Positions 7,448 to 14,991 are shown, counted from the first letter of the stretch. The stretch is DNA of 16,325 bases from JBDSGC01 sp046594105 (GCA_046594105.1 JBKJQB010000135.1:1-16325), one strand, 5' to 3'. Numbers and translations: made by a program. Notes: generated from the sequence alone by a model not told the origin.

Positions 7448-8824
7448 ATGACGACTGACGGTTCTCTCCTCGAGCGCGCTCGCGATCATGCCCTCCGCTA
7501 TCTGGCGTCGCTGCCGGAGCGGCATGTGGGTGCCACGGCGAAACGCGAGGCTCTGCTCGCTGCATTGAGAGTTCCTCTTTCCGATCGGGGCGAAGAGGCG
7601 GAATCGGTCCTCGACGCCCTGGTGGCAGGCGCGGAACCAGGGATCATCGGCAGCGCAGGCCCGCGCTACTTCGGGTTTGTGATCGGTGGCTCGCTGCCGG
7701 TTTCCATTGCCGCCGACTGGATGGTCACCGCCTGGGATCAGAATGCCGGCATTTACGCCACCTCGCCCGCCGCCTCGGTGATCGAGGATGTTGTGCGCGA
7801 GTGGCTGCTCGACCTGTTCGATCTCCCGCGCACGGCGAGCGTCGGCTTTGTCACCGGTGGGCAGCAGGCGAACTTCACCGCGCTGGCGGCCGCGCGATAC
7901 GGCGTGTTGCGACGAGTGGGCTGGAATGTCGAGGATGAGGGGCTGGCCGGAGCGCCGCGGGTCCATCTGGTGATGGGAGCGGAGGCGCACGTCACCATCC
8001 TCTCCTCGCTGCGCGTCCTGGGATTCGGTACCAGATCCATCCTGCGTGTGGAGTGCGACGAACAGGGACGGATGCGCCCCGAGGCGCTGCGCCGGGTGCT
8101 CGCTCCGCTGGAAGGGCCGGTCATCGTCTGTTCGCAGGCGGGCAACGTGAACAGCGGATCGGTCGATCCCCTTCGCGAGATCGCCGCAGCGGCGCACGAG
8201 AAGAACGCGTGGCTGCATGTGGACGGCGCGTTCGGACTGTGGGGGCGCGCCAGCGAGGCAAAGCGACCGTTGCTCGACGGCGTGGATCTGGCTGACTCCT
8301 GGGCCACCGATGCGCACAAATGGCTGAACGTTCCCTACGACAACGGCATCGTGATCGTGCGCGACTCGGCCGCGCACCGCGCGTCGATGACGGTGACCGC
8401 GGAGTACCTGGAACAGAGTACCGGCGTGGAACGCGATCCGGTGGACTGGGTCCCGGAGTTTTCGCGGCGGGCTCGCGGAGTGGTCTGCTACGCCGCCCTG
8501 CGACACCTCGGGCGCCGCGGCGTCGAGCAGATGATCGACCGCAGTTGCCAACGGGCTGCGCAGATGGCCGTGCTGCTCGGACGCGATGCGCGCGTCAGGA
8601 TCCTCAACGACGTGGTGCTCAATCAGCTGCTGGTGCGCTTCGGCGACTCGGACACGGTGACGCGCGAAGTGGTCATGCGCGCGCAGCAGGAAGGCACCTG
8701 CTGGATGTCGGGAACGACGTGGCACGGCCTGGGGGCGATGCGGCTGTCGTTCTCGAACTGGTCGACGAGCGAAGAGGATGTGGAGCGGTCGGCGAAAGCG
8801 ATTCTTGCCGGCGTGCCGCGCTGA
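7448..8824 (+). CDS. PLP-dependent group II amino-acid decarboxylase family protein
   Basis: A 458-residue fold-type I PLP enzyme of the glutamate/aromatic-L-amino-acid decarboxylase family. Key signatures are the stacking His181 (GAEAHVTI), Asp259 in HVDGAFG, which pairs with the pyridine nitrogen, and the Schiff-base Lys291 in TDAHKWLNVPYD. The N-terminal GPRYFGFVIGG and NAGIYATSPAAS segments match substrate-pocket regions of the family, and FVTGGQQANFTAL (134-146) replaces the usual TSGGSEANLTAL phosphate-binding loop. The ATG at 7448 was chosen over an upstream in-frame ATG at 7370: the family begins about here and a -10 box lies 8 nt upstream. The substrate is unknown; aromatic amino acid, glutamate or aspartate are possible. 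It is a lone gene, not in an operon with an amino-acid transporter. Confidence 0.9.
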   Translation: MTTDGSLLERARDHALRYLASLPERHVGATAKREALLAALRVPLSDRGEEAESVLDALVAGAEPGIIGSAGPRYFGFVIGGSLPVSIAADWMVTAWDQNAGIYATSPAASVIEDVVREWLLDLFDLPRTASVGFVTGGQQANFTALAAARYGVLRRVGWNVEDEGLAGAPRVHLVMGAEAHVTILSSLRVLGFGTRSILRVECDEQGRMRPEALRRVLAPLEGPVIVCSQAGNVNSGSVDPLREIAAAAHEKNAWLHVDGAFGLWGRASEAKRPLLDGVDLADSWATDAHKWLNVPYDNGIVIVRDSAAHRASMTVTAEYLEQSTGVERDPVDWVPEFSRRARGVVCYAALRHLGRRGVEQMIDRSCQRAAQMAVLLGRDARVRILNDVVLNQLLVRFGDSDTVTREVVMRAQQEGTCWMSGTTWHGLGAMRLSFSNWSTSEEDVERSAKAILAGVPR

Positions 8825-8844
8825 GAAGGACCGCGCAAGCTCCC

Positions 8845-8872
8845 GCCGGCAAGGATGCCGGCGCTACGAAGG
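8845..8872. repeat. Dispersed palindromic repeat between convergent genes
   Basis: GCCGGCAAGGATGCCGGC forms a 6-bp stem with a 6-nt loop, followed by GCTACGAAGG. It is a complete copy of the family also seen at 441, 11908 and 16083. It lies between the converging decarboxylase and receiver genes, where it could serve as a bidirectional terminator. Confidence 0.65.
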
Positions 8873-8883
8873 GCGGCGTGCTC

Positions 8884-9261
8884 TTAGGCTTCCGGGATGA
8901 GGAACGCGGTGTTCATCGCGTCGGCGATGTCGTCGACCCTCTCGGTGGTGGCGATGATCTGCAGCGGTTCGGCCACGCGCTGGCGGACCACGTCGCGATC
9001 GGAGCTGGTGGTCAGGATCACGTTCTCCAGATGGTTCCCGTTCTCCTCCCGCAGGTACGAGAGCACGCCGTAGCCGCTGTGGCGGGGGAGGTCGGCATTG
9101 ATGACGATGGCGCGATAGGTTGCGTTGCGCAGCATCTCGATCGCTTCCCAGCCGTCGGTGGCAAAGTCCGCGCGCAGTTGAAGACGCTCGCCGGCTTTCT
9201 CAATGGCAGCCGCAACGAGCGGATTGTTCTCCACGATCAGCAGCAGTCCTCCGTCGTTCAT
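8884..9261 (-). CDS. Stand-alone pseudo-receiver (degenerate response-regulator) protein
   Basis: 125 residues making up a single receiver-like domain with no output domain. The fold pattern is recognisable (LLLIVENNPLVAAAIE, then AIVINADLPRHSG, then VILTTSSD), but the phosphorylation site is lost. The residue at the phosphoacceptor position, four before the conserved Pro, is Asn55. The acidic pair is Glu11/Asn12, and the conserved Lys before Pro in the fifth strand is absent (LQIIATTER). It therefore probably cannot be phosphorylated and may act by protein-protein contact. The ATG at 9261 has GAGGGAAG 5 nt upstream, which favours it over in-frame ATGs further upstream. It follows the BTAD-receiver gene by 80 nt on the same strand and is likely co-transcribed. 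Confidence 0.8.
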   Translation of the reverse strand: MNDGGLLLIVENNPLVAAAIEKAGERLQLRADFATDGWEAIEMLRNATYRAIVINADLPRHSGYGVLSYLREENGNHLENVILTTSSDRDVVRQRVAEPLQIIATTERVDDIADAMNTAFLIPEA

Positions 9262-9341
9262 GGGGTCTTCCCTCGGTGCGTCCATCATGTTCCTGGAGCG
9301 CCCAACCGGCAAGCTCTGCAAGGAGTGTGCAGGCAAGTCGA

Positions 9342-10478
9342 TTACTGCTCGGCCAGGACTTTCGCCACGCGGGCCAGCAACACCTGATTTTTCACCGGTT
9401 TGCGGATGAAGTCCGACGCTCCGATTTCGAACGCCTGGACTTCCACCTCATCTCCGGGCAGACCGGAGACGAAGATGGCAGGAACGGTCAATCCGTTCTC
9501 GCGGATTGCGCGCAGCAGACTGTGGCCATCGATGAAGGGGAGGTCGATGTCCAGCAGCACCAGGTTGACCTCTTCGCGGCCGAGGAGCATCAACGCCTCG
9601 GCGCCATCCTTTGCCAGGAGGACCGTGTAGCCGGCGGCTTTGAGCACGGCGTTATTCAATTCGCGATTGAGAACGTTATCCTCGACCACCAGCACGGTCG
9701 GCTGGCGATTTCGCTCGGATCGCGCCGGTGGTGCGGAAGACCTGGTGCGGACCTGAAGGATCTCCCGCTGCAGCGCTTTGGTCTCCGGGTCGGGCTCGAT
9801 GCGCAACTCCCGTTTGAGCACCTTGGCGCAGGTCTCGTACTGCTGGAGCGCGTTGACCACGTCGCCGCTCTGGAGGTACAGGCGCATCAGGGCGCGATGG
9901 ACAGGCTCCTGCAGGATGTCCAGTCGCAGCGAGCTCTGGGCAGTGCCGGCCGCCTGATCGATGGCGCCGCGCTTGATCTGCATCTCCATCAGAGAGGTAT
10001 GGGCGCGCAACGCGGCGCGATGGAGGCGGTCGCGCTCGGCCAGCGTCCACTGATCGAATCGCTCCTCATTGAGAGAGAAGCCATCCAGGAAATCCCCCCG
10101 ATACAGGGCCACGGCCTCACTCAGAGAGGCTTCGGTGCCGCTGGCCACCAGCAACTCGAACGCGGCGACATCGCATTGCACGAACGTCTCGTCCAGCCCG
10201 AGGAGATCGCCCTCTTCGATCAGGAGTTTCTGTTCGGAGATTCCTGCCAGTTCCTTGCGCAAGGTGGAGAGCGTCTGCCGGAGGCTCTGGCGTGCCTGAT
10301 CGGGACCGGTGCTGCTCCAGAGCAGGAGGGCGAGCTTCTCGCGCGAAACTCGTTGGGTGGGACGGACGCCGAGATAAGCGAGCAGCGCCTGTGATTTCCG
10401 GGCGCCGATGTTGATGAGTGCGCCCTGGGCGGATCGAATCTGCAGGTCGCCTAGAAGTTCCAGTCGAAGGTCTGCCAT
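9342..10478 (-). CDS. SARP/BTAD-type transcriptional activator fused to a receiver domain
   Basis: 378 residues. Residues about 3-90 form an OmpR-like winged helix (LELLGDLQIRSAQG, then LLAYLGVRPTQRVSREKLALLLW and QARQSLRQTLSTLRKEL). Residues about 98-245 form the bacterial transcriptional activator domain, a TPR-like bundle with FELLVASG, LYRGDFLDGF and YETCAKVLKRELRIEPDPET. Residues about 258-376 form a canonical receiver domain: Glu266/Asp267, phosphoacceptor Asp310 (LLDIDLP), Ser338 and Lys360 (RKP). In most SARP-like activators the receiver is absent, or the receiver and DNA-binding domain sit in the order receiver-HTH; here it is at the C-terminus. The ATG at 10478 begins at the usual wHTH N-terminus. 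It is probably a phospho-dependent DNA-binding regulator, with target and cognate kinase unknown. Confidence 0.88.
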   Translation of the reverse strand: MADLRLELLGDLQIRSAQGALINIGARKSQALLAYLGVRPTQRVSREKLALLLWSSTGPDQARQSLRQTLSTLRKELAGISEQKLLIEEGDLLGLDETFVQCDVAAFELLVASGTEASLSEAVALYRGDFLDGFSLNEERFDQWTLAERDRLHRAALRAHTSLMEMQIKRGAIDQAAGTAQSSLRLDILQEPVHRALMRLYLQSGDVVNALQQYETCAKVLKRELRIEPDPETKALQREILQVRTRSSAPPARSERNRQPTVLVVEDNVLNRELNNAVLKAAGYTVLLAKDGAEALMLLGREEVNLVLLDIDLPFIDGHSLLRAIRENGLTVPAIFVSGLPGDEVEVQAFEIGASDFIRKPVKNQVLLARVAKVLAEQ

Positions 10479-10490
10479 GAGTTTGCGCGA

Positions 10491-10496
10491 ATTATG
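10491..10496 (-). promoter_or_regulatory. -10 box for the BTAD-receiver gene
   Basis: On the minus strand this reads TGCCATAAT, a 5/6 match to TATAAT with an extended TG. It lies 12 nt before the ATG, giving a leader of only about 5 nt. No Shine-Dalgarno is present. Confidence 0.4.
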
Positions 10497-10732
10497 GCAT
10501 CCCCGGTCGCGATCTCGCTTGCTGTTTCGCTCGCGGAATCGTTTTCCGAGCGATCTTCGACGTTCGATTGGGCAATCCACGCGCTCCGCAAGCGACTCGT
10601 CGAAAGCGCATTTCGCCATCACCCGCTCGCCGGGTGCGGGCCTCGGTAGTCGTGGTGAACCTGACCCGTGACGCAGGCGAGGGGCCGATCAGGAGACGTG
10701 GTGAGCCGTTCGGGGGAAAGAGTCGCAACTGC
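10497..10732. other. Intergenic region between divergent regulator and zinc-finger genes
   Basis: The whole gap (10479-10791, 313 bp) contains the two proposed -10 boxes and a ribosome-binding site. The sequence between them is GC-rich with no convincing gene, repeat or RNA. The short open frames crossing it lack coding character. Confidence 0.5.
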
Positions 10733-10738
10733 TAGACT
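10733..10738 (+). promoter_or_regulatory. Extended -10 box for the zinc-finger/TPR gene
   Basis: TGCTAGACT contains TAGACT with an extended-10 TG. TTCGGG, 18 nt upstream, is at best a weak -35. The predicted leader is about 45-50 nt and includes GGGAG (10778-10782), 9 nt before the ATG at 10792. Confidence 0.4.
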
Positions 10739-10791
10739 GATTGCAGGGTCCGCTTGCTGCGCGCGGGGGACTTCCGCGGGAGTCCGTTTGA

Positions 10792-11772
10792 ATGGGACGC
10801 GGTGGGAGCGGAACTGGACGATCTGGAATTGACCTCACCGAACCGCTCCATGGCGACAATCGGGATCGTGGCGTGTCCACGACCATGAGGAATCCGGACT
10901 GTCCCAGCGAGGAGACTCTGGCCGCGTTCGTCGACCGCCGCCTGGTCGTTTCTGAACGCGCGGGAATCGTTCGGCACATCGCCGGCTGTGCCCGGTGTCA
11001 CGCCATCGCGGTCGCCGCTCCCGATCGCACCGGACGGGCAGAAGAGCAGTCGACGTCTGCTCTCCCATTCCGTCCACGGATCATTCTGGCTCTGGCGGTG
11101 TTGGCCGCCGCCGTGGCAGCCTCCATTTTTTTGGCCATTCCGCTGGCGGACCGGCTGCACGGCACCACGGGAGTGGACGCCCTGGCTCGATCGGTCCCCG
11201 AGCGCAGGCCGATCGAAGCGCGGTTGACGGGATTCGACTATCACCCGATGTCTCCGGCCATTCCCCGCGGCCGCCAAGGGTCATCGGACGACGAAGCGAG
11301 AAACTGGCGCCTGCTCAACGTCGCCTCCCGCATTCAGGAGAGCGCAACCCGGAATCCCACCGTGGAGAACCTGCATGTCCTCGGCGTATCCCGGCTGCTT
11401 CTGGGGCAGACCGATGCCGCAGTGAAGGCGCTGGAACATGCGCTCCTGACCGAGACGGCGCTGTCCGATCCGAACCTCGCCCTCGATGCTTCGCGCAATG
11501 CCGCGTTGCTCAACGACCTGGCGGCCGCTCTGGCCACCGATTCCTCCCGGACGGGGAACGCCGCTGAGGGGGAACGAGCGCTGCGTGCGGCGGAGCGTTC
11601 GTGGAGCCTGGGGAAAGCGCCGGAGGCCGCATGGAACCAGGCGGTTGCTCTGGAGGCTGCCCGCGGGCGGAAGCAGTCGGTGGCGGCGTGGAAGACGTAC
11701 CTGGCCATCGATACCAGCTCCCCCTGGGCGGCCGAAGCGCAGGCCCGCGTGCAGTCCGTCTCCACAGACTGA
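10792..11772 (+). CDS. Zinc-finger (anti-sigma-like) membrane protein with TPR-like C-terminus
   Basis: 326 residues. An N-terminal zinc-binding anti-sigma-type module (CPSEETLAAFVDRRL, 37-51, then H62xxxC66xxC69) is followed by one transmembrane helix (about 96-117). The periplasmic part is Ala/Leu-rich with TPR-like helix pairs (about 185-320, such as LHVLGVSRLLLGQTDAAVKAL). This architecture is common in acidobacterial and related genomes next to ECF sigma factors or CHAT proteases, but neither is adjacent here. The start is ambiguous. ATG 10792 has GGGAG 9 nt upstream, but its first 32 residues look unlike the family, which normally begins near the ATG at 10885 (MRNPDCPSEETL). It probably senses or scaffolds at the inner membrane; the partner is unknown. 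Confidence 0.75.
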   Translation: MGRGGSGTGRSGIDLTEPLHGDNRDRGVSTTMRNPDCPSEETLAAFVDRRLVVSERAGIVRHIAGCARCHAIAVAAPDRTGRAEEQSTSALPFRPRIILALAVLAAAVAASIFLAIPLADRLHGTTGVDALARSVPERRPIEARLTGFDYHPMSPAIPRGRQGSSDDEARNWRLLNVASRIQESATRNPTVENLHVLGVSRLLLGQTDAAVKALEHALLTETALSDPNLALDASRNAALLNDLAAALATDSSRTGNAAEGERALRAAERSWSLGKAPEAAWNQAVALEAARGRKQSVAAWKTYLAIDTSSPWAAEAQARVQSVSTD

Positions 11773-11793
11773 GCCGACACGGCCGACGGCGTT

Positions 11794-11808
11794 GCCGGCA
11801 CGGCCGGC
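11794..11808 (+). terminator. GC-rich palindrome after the zinc-finger/TPR gene
   Basis: GCCGGCACGGCCGGC lies 21 nt after the stop. It is identical to the palindrome behind lspA and in the same orientation relative to the gene. It has no U-tract. Confidence 0.35.
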
Positions 11809-11907
11809 GGCGTTGGTTCGCAAAGCGTCCGCCACGATTTTCGCATCGGTCGCTTCGCTCGGCCGCCGTTGATGGAACGCGAGCGCGTCATTAGAAGCGA
11901 AGCGAAC

Positions 11908-11940
11908 GGAGCGCCGGCAAGATGCCAGCGCCCCGAAAGG
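11908..11940. repeat. Dispersed palindromic repeat, third copy
   Basis: GGAGCGCCGGCAAGATGCCAGCG followed by CCCCGAAAGG. A preceding AAGCGAAGCGAACGGAGC stretch resembles the GAGCGGAGCGAAGGAGC before the inverted copy at 16083. One stem position is mismatched (CCAGC), so it is slightly decayed. Confidence 0.6.
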
Positions 11941-11982
11941 CAATGTTCGATGTTTTCACAGCCACTGAGTGTAGGTACAAGG

Positions 11983-12000
11983 GCGGCCGGGGACGGCCGC
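11983..12000. repeat. Perfect hairpin GCGGCC-GGGGAC-GGCCGC
   Basis: A 6-bp stem with a 6-nt loop, about 35 nt upstream of the ferritin-like gene's -10 box. It belongs to a different family from the neighbouring GCCGGCAAGATGCCGGC element. It could act as a terminator for upstream transcription or as an operator. Confidence 0.45.
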
Positions 12001-12011
12001 TCCACACCGGC

Positions 12012-12046
12012 TCGACGAACGGTCCCGGGCGCATAGAATGCGGGTG
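12012..12046 (+). promoter_or_regulatory. Leaderless promoter of the ferritin-like gene
   Basis: TCGACG (12012-12017) is a plausible -35 (4/6 match to TTGACA). Sixteen nt later comes TAGAAT (12034-12039), followed by 7 nt and the ATG at 12047. The in-frame ATG at 12038 overlaps the -10 box and so is unlikely to be the start. Confidence 0.5.
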
Positions 12047-12637
12047 ATGCAGCGTTCTCCCGCGGAATTGCAGCTCGTGAAGGTCCTCCAGAGCGCAGTG
12101 TCGGGAGAGCTGGCCGCCGGATTTGCCTATCGGGGACATGCGAAGAGCGTTCGCTTGCCCGCCGAACGCTCCCGCCTTCAACAGATCGAGCAGGAGGAGT
12201 GGCATCATCGGGCTCTGGTTCAGGGACTGCTGGCGGAACTTGGCGCCAAGCCCAGTGGTGTGCGCGAGATCGTTTTCTGGCTCATCGGGCGATCCATCGG
12301 GCTCCTCTGTCGTATCGGCGGCTGGTTCATTCCGATGTTTGGTGCAGGATTGCTGGAGCGAGGCAACATCGAAGAGTACGAAGTCGCAGCCAGGTACGCC
12401 CAGGCATGCGGCCGCCCGGAGATGATCGACTGCCTGCTGGCGATGGCCGAAGTGGAATGGGACCATGAGCAGTATTTCCGCGAGCGGATTCAAGGACACC
12501 GGCTGACGCGCGTGTTCCGGATCTGGGAGGCGCCGCCCGCGCGAGCGACCATCCGCGCGCGATACGCGGCGACTGAGAACGAGCAGGAGCACCTTTATGG
12601 TCACCGGGAAAGCCTGCCCGCGGCCACGGAGCTGTGA
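12047..12637 (+). CDS. Ferritin-like diiron-carboxylate protein
   Basis: 196 residues with the four-helix diiron pattern. Candidate ligands are Glu21 in helix 1 (SGELAAGFAYRGH), an E-x-x-H in helix 2 (EQEEWHH, Glu50/51 and His53/54), a Glu cluster in helix 3 (ERGNIEEYEVAARYA, 105-119), and E137-W-D-H140 in helix 4. The spacing recalls COQ7-like and rubrerythrin-like ferritin-superfamily proteins. The helix 2-3 linker (FWLIGRSIGLLCRIGGWFIPMFGAGLL, two halves around residues 77-103) is hydrophobic and suggests peripheral membrane association, as in COQ7. The start at 12047 was chosen over 12038 because of the -10 box. It lies 41 nt before the ABC importer genes on the same strand. Hydroxylase, oxidase or iron/peroxide handling roles are all possible. 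Confidence 0.8.
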   Translation: MQRSPAELQLVKVLQSAVSGELAAGFAYRGHAKSVRLPAERSRLQQIEQEEWHHRALVQGLLAELGAKPSGVREIVFWLIGRSIGLLCRIGGWFIPMFGAGLLERGNIEEYEVAARYAQACGRPEMIDCLLAMAEVEWDHEQYFRERIQGHRLTRVFRIWEAPPARATIRARYAATENEQEHLYGHRESLPAATEL

Positions 12638-12663
12638 TCGCCTCGGGGCTGCTGGAAACCTGC

Positions 12664-12669
12664 TAGGCT
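12664..12669 (+). promoter_or_regulatory. Possible leaderless promoter of the ABC importer operon
   Basis: TGCTAGGCT holds TAGGCT with an extended-10 TG and lies 9 nt before the TTG at 12679. The -35 is not clear. The operon could also be read from the ferritin-like gene's promoter. Confidence 0.35.
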
Positions 12670-12678
12670 TCGGCGCGT

Positions 12679-13437
12679 TTGTGGCGATCCCGATTGCTCT
12701 CCTTTTCCGGCGTAGCCGTGGCCATTGCCGTCTGGCAGGTGGCCATCGCCGGAGGCCGAAGTCTGGTGCCGGGCCCGATGGCCGTGACCCTGGCCATCGG
12801 TGAGCTTGCCCGCAGCGGTCTTCTGATCCGCTATGTCGTCGCCTCACTTTTCCGCATCACCTGGGGTTACTCGATGGCCGTGCTCGTCGCGCTGCCCGCC
12901 GGGGTCTTTCTCGGATTGAATCGCCGGGCGGAAGCGGCCCTCCATCCGCTCATGCAGTGGCTCCGGCCGATTTCTCCTCTGGCCTGGATCCCCCTGGCCA
13001 TCCTCTGGTTCGGGGTGGGCGATCTTTCGGCGATGTTCCTGATCTTCATGGCCTCGCTCCTGCCTCTGACTCTGGCCACGACCCGGGCGGTGCAGGGGAT
13101 CGATCCGGTGGTGCTGCGCGCCGCGCGCAACTTCGGTCTACCCACGCGACGGCTGATCCCGTCGGTGATCCTCCCGTCCATTTTTCCGCAGCTGATCATC
13201 AGCATGCGCATCACCCTGGGGATCGCCTGGCTGGTTGTGGTCGCCGCGGAGATGATCGCGGTGAACTCCGGGCTCGGCTTTCTGATCGTGGACGCGCGCA
13301 ACGCAGGGAATCGCTACGACCTGGTCATCGCCGGGATGGTTCTGATCGGCGTGATCGGCTTGATCCTCGACGGGATGATGCGGTCTCTGACCCGCCTGGA
13401 CGTGATCCGATGGAGCACTCTGGATCCCAGCCGATGA
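12679..13437 (+). CDS. ABC importer permease 1 (SsuC/TauC/NrtB family)
   Basis: 252-residue inner-membrane permease of the nitrate/sulfonate/taurine/bicarbonate class. About six hydrophobic helices are visible. The cytoplasmic EAA-type loop that docks to the ATPase is AARNFGLPTRRLIPSVILPSI (split near residues 151-171), and the family C-terminal signature AEMIAVNSGLGFLIVDARN (near 194-212) is intact. The TTG start lies 9 nt after a -10-like TAGGCT. A TTG at 12694 is an alternative, and neither has a Shine-Dalgarno. Its stop overlaps the ATPase start (ATGA), indicating translational coupling. It is clearly paralogous to the second permease at 14165. Confidence 0.9.
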   Translation: MWRSRLLSFSGVAVAIAVWQVAIAGGRSLVPGPMAVTLAIGELARSGLLIRYVVASLFRITWGYSMAVLVALPAGVFLGLNRRAEAALHPLMQWLRPISPLAWIPLAILWFGVGDLSAMFLIFMASLLPLTLATTRAVQGIDPVVLRAARNFGLPTRRLIPSVILPSIFPQLIISMRITLGIAWLVVVAAEMIAVNSGLGFLIVDARNAGNRYDLVIAGMVLIGVIGLILDGMMRSLTRLDVIRWSTLDPSR

Positions 13438-14168
13438 AGGTCTCCTTCCGCGACATCAGCATGCGCTTCGGAGAACTCGACGTGCTGCGGGACATCTCTC
13501 TGGACGTCGCCGAGGGGGAGTTCGTGTGCATCCTGGGGCCCTCGGGATGCGGCAAATCGACGCTGCTCAACATCGCCGGCGGCTTCCTGTCGCCCACCGA
13601 GGGAAGTGTGACCATCGATGGGGAGACCGTCGCCGGCCCCGACCGGCGGCGCATCTTCGTGTTTCAGGAGCGTGGGGTCTTCCCCTGGTTGTCGGTGGAG
13701 CAGAACATCGGCTTCGGACTGTTTGATGTCGACCGGCAAGAGCGCCAGCGCAGGATCGATTACTACGTGAAACTGGTCGGACTGAGCGGGTTCGAACGCG
13801 CCTATCCCCGCGAGTTGTCCGGGGGGATGAAGCAGCGGGTCGAAGTGGCCAGGGCCCTGGCGGTGAACCCCGACGTTCTCTATCTCGACGAGCCGTTCGG
13901 TGCGCTCGACTCGATCACCCGGCTGCAGATGCGCAGTGAACTGCTGCGGATCTGGCATGCCGAGCGGAAGACCATCCTGTTCGTGACGCATGACATCGAG
14001 GAGTCGGTGCAGCTGGCCGATCGGATCGTGGTGATGTCGGCACGGCCGGGAAGGATCCAGACCATCGTTCCGGTGGCCCTTCCACATCCCCGTGATCTGT
14101 CGTCGCCCGGGTACATCTCCATTCGGGACTCGATCTTTGGCGAGATCGGGCTGGCCCATCAGGTATGA
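13434..14168 (+). CDS. ABC importer ATP-binding protein (SsuB/TauB/NrtD family)
   Basis: 244 residues. All nucleotide-binding motifs are intact: Walker A GPSGCGKST (35-43), Q-loop Gln78, signature LSGGMKQR (128-135), Walker B VLYLDEP (148-154, catalytic Glu153), D-loop GALD and switch His186. It powers the importer by ATP hydrolysis at the inner face of the membrane. The ATG at 13434 overlaps the previous stop (ATGA), and the gene's own TGA overlaps the next start at 14165. The frame is open further upstream, but that part is antiframe to the permease and not real. Sequence style (VFQERGVFPWLSVEQNI) is typical of the sulfonate/taurine/nitrate family. The substrate is not identifiable. Confidence 0.93.
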   Translation: MKVSFRDISMRFGELDVLRDISLDVAEGEFVCILGPSGCGKSTLLNIAGGFLSPTEGSVTIDGETVAGPDRRRIFVFQERGVFPWLSVEQNIGFGLFDVDRQERQRRIDYYVKLVGLSGFERAYPRELSGGMKQRVEVARALAVNPDVLYLDEPFGALDSITRLQMRSELLRIWHAERKTILFVTHDIEESVQLADRIVVMSARPGRIQTIVPVALPHPRDLSSPGYISIRDSIFGEIGLAHQV

Positions 14169-14986
14169 GAGGACGTCTGAAAACAAGCGGCCGGAATCGG
14201 CGCACTGGCGGATCGTCGATGGCAACGGAGGCTGGCCAGCTTCCGGGGTGGGAGAGGATCGCATGGCCCGTACTGGCGGCGGCCATCGCCCTGACCGTGT
14301 GGACCGTCGCGGTGCGCTGGTCCGGGACCCGAATTTTTCCATCACCGCTCGACGTGGCCAGAGGTCTGCTGCAACTGGCGGAGAAACGGCTGCTGTGGGC
14401 CTACATCGGAGACTCACTGTGGCGGGTGGCCGCCGGCTACACGCTGGCGGTGGTGGTGGGGATTCCCCTGGGGTTGCTGCTGGGATGGTCCTCGTCGGCC
14501 GCTCGTGCGGTGAATCCTCTGATCGAGTTGATCCGCCCCATCTCGCCGATCGCCTGGATGCCTCTGGCGGTGATCTGGTTCGGGATCAGCGACGTCGCCC
14601 CGATCTTCCTGATCTTCCTCGCTTCCTTTTTCCCCATCGTCACCGCCACGGCCAGCGGGGTTCGCGACGTGCCGCCGATGTACCTGCAGGCCGGTCGCAA
14701 TTTCGGGCTCTCCACGGCACGGCTGATGCGCTCCGTGGTGATCCCCGCCGTTCTTCCGCGCATCGTGATCGGTCTCCGCATCGCATTCGGAGTGGCCTGG
14801 CTGGTGCTGGTCGCCGCGGAGATGATCGCAGTCGACTCCGGTCTGGGCTACCTCATCATCGATGCCCGCAACGCCGGCAAACGCTACGACCTGGTGGTCG
14901 GCGGCATGCTGCTCATCGGTCTGATCGGACTGATTCTGGACACCATCATGCGGCGCGCCGAAGCGTGGGCCGTGGAAAGGAGGTGA
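14165..14986 (+). CDS. ABC importer permease 2 (SsuC/TauC/NrtB family)
   Basis: 273 residues, the same fold and family as permease 1. Long stretches coincide (RPISPIAWMPLAVIWFG, AWLVLVAAEMIAVDSGLGY, DARNAGKRYDLV), and the EAA loop reads QAGRNFGLSTARLMRSVVIP. The ATG overlaps the ATPase stop. An in-frame ATG at 14219 (MATEAGQLPGW) is an alternative start nearer the usual family N-terminus. Two different permeases around one ATPase suggest a heterodimeric channel rather than the usual homodimer, although two transporters sharing one ATPase is possible. Its stop lies inside a strong ribosome-binding site for the binding-protein gene. Confidence 0.92.
   Translation: MRGRLKTSGRNRRTGGSSMATEAGQLPGWERIAWPVLAAAIALTVWTVAVRWSGTRIFPSPLDVARGLLQLAEKRLLWAYIGDSLWRVAAGYTLAVVVGIPLGLLLGWSSSAARAVNPLIELIRPISPIAWMPLAVIWFGISDVAPIFLIFLASFFPIVTATASGVRDVPPMYLQAGRNFGLSTARLMRSVVIPAVLPRIVIGLRIAFGVAWLVLVAAEMIAVDSGLGYLIIDARNAGKRYDLVVGGMLLIGLIGLILDTIMRRAEAWAVERR
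14976..14986 (+). promoter_or_regulatory. Near-perfect Shine-Dalgarno for the binding protein
   Basis: AAAGGAGGTGA is complementary to the 16S 3' end and lies 5 nt before the ATG at 14992 (8 nt from GGAGG). It is the strongest ribosome-binding site in the window and contains the stop codon of permease 2. It fits the high expression usual for binding proteins and fixes the start. Confidence 0.8.
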
Positions 14987-14991
14987 ACTCC

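Noticed and set aside
7433..8725. 430-codon minus-strand frame opposite the decarboxylase
   Set aside because: Exact antisense of a well-supported PLP enzyme; the translation is His/Arg-rich without motifs.
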